Source: Brugia malayi (lineage: Eukaryota; Nematoda; Chromadorea; Rhabditida; Onchocercidae). From it: 64,000 bases of DNA. A program made the translations under genes and the position numbers. Of this stretch, positions 63,408 through 64,000 are shown piece by piece. The stretch covers positions 5,264,687 through 5,328,686 of the forward strand of contig NW_025062475.1 of the NCBI RefSeq assembly GCF_000002995.4, read 5' to 3'. Each line of letters begins with the position of its first letter. Positions within the stretch are counted from its first letter, which is position 1. Below the pieces are notes generated by a model. The model did no database searches, was not told the DNA's origin, and saw nothing but the letters and a program-made list of their open reading frames with translations.

Positions 63408-64000
63408 AACAGCTTATTACAACTGCAGACTCGACCGATAACTCCTGATAAATGTAACCAGATCTAACGAACAATAAGCTAAAAATAAGCTAAAAATCGG
63501 CTAAAAACCGCTTTTTTTTCAGTAAATATGGACCTAAGATTGCAAATTTTTACAAACTGAGGAACAATCAAGAACAGTTAATACATTACTTAGTACAGGA
63601 AAAAAAAAATCATTCTTGGAATTAGCAATAAAACTACCCTGATGAAAAACTACTGAATATACAAGAGTATCATAAAATAAGCAACAAATGAACTTGAGTT
63701 ATATTAATGAGCTTGCATAGTCTTGCAGATATATTTCTTTTTTGCATAGATACTAAAAGGTTATTTTAAAACAACAAATAAATCATTAAATCAGTAAGCT
63801 AATAAAAAAAAAAATCTGCAGTGTATGTCATCTTGCAGCTTGTATTAACTAGTACAAATCAGCACAGAGGAAATGAACGAATATTTTCATCTAAAAAGTA
63901 ATTAGCAATCTGAAAATAGAGAAAAAAATTCTTAATCAAGAAAGAAATGTAATGAATAATTTAATAAGTTTTAATTTTTAATATTTCAAAAATTTTTTAA
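63408..64000. other. Upstream flank of the acyl-CoA-binding gene
   Basis: No gene was seen. It should contain the promoter of the cluster. Composition is AT-rich. Near 63,478-63,512 the motif AATAAGCTAAAA recurs in short tandem (AAGCTAAAAA, TCGGCTAAAAA) ahead of a T-rich run. Confidence 0.5.

Noticed and set aside
1..64000. tRNA, rRNA, spliced-leader RNA, complete transposons, telomeric TTAGGC arrays and bacterial endosymbiont insertions
   Set aside because: Looked for by eye (T-loop motif, conserved RNA boxes, long terminal or inverted repeats, compact bacterial frames) and not seen. A covariance-model and repeat-library search would be needed to exclude degraded copies.

Overview
The window is AT-rich eukaryotic DNA with short spliced exons, introns of about 100 bp to over 1 kb with TTTCAG-type acceptors, and long low-complexity intergenic stretches. 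Three genes for major sperm protein (MSP), a nematode-specific family, identify a nematode. The composition and the near-canonical MSP proteins suggest a spirurid or filarial species, but the species cannot be named from sequence alone.

Layout: (1) 0.9-6.6 kb, minus strand: a fibroblast growth factor gene of the LET-756/FGF9-like type, with a His/Gln/Asn-rich N-terminal region and a long basic C-terminal tail. (2) 6.6-35.3 kb: about 28.7 kb with no gene I can support, holding microsatellites, homopurine/homopyrimidine tracts, a perfect 14-bp inverted repeat and a few islands of more complex sequence. (3) 35.3-39.6 kb, plus: NAD(P)-dependent glutamate dehydrogenase in ten exons. (4) 40.3-41.1 kb, plus: a small Arg/Ser/Cys-rich basic protein whose intron begins with a triple 65-bp tandem repeat. 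(5) 42.1-45.7 kb: three two-exon MSP genes, two on the minus strand that are almost identical including the intron, and one on the plus strand arranged head-to-head with the second. (6) 49.3-51.2 kb, minus: a six-helix cytochrome b561 ferric/ascorbate reductase. (7) 54.6-63.4 kb, minus: a colinear run of V-ATPase subunit D, an unrecognised coiled-coil protein and a tail-anchored acyl-CoA-binding protein (MAA-1/ACBD5-like). Each of these three start codons follows a splice acceptor by 5-15 nt, as expected for trans-splicing and possibly an operon. Two small uncertain coding candidates lie in the gaps.

The main points for follow-up are a gene-conversion signature in the MSP pair that stops almost exactly at the coding boundaries; a candidate sperm chromatin protein beside the MSP cluster, which could make 40.3-45.7 kb a small sperm-gene neighbourhood; the unusual architecture of the FGF; and the large gene-free interval between FGF and glutamate dehydrogenase. 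Exon models were built by hand from splice-site consensus, reading phase and family knowledge. No transcript evidence or database search was available.
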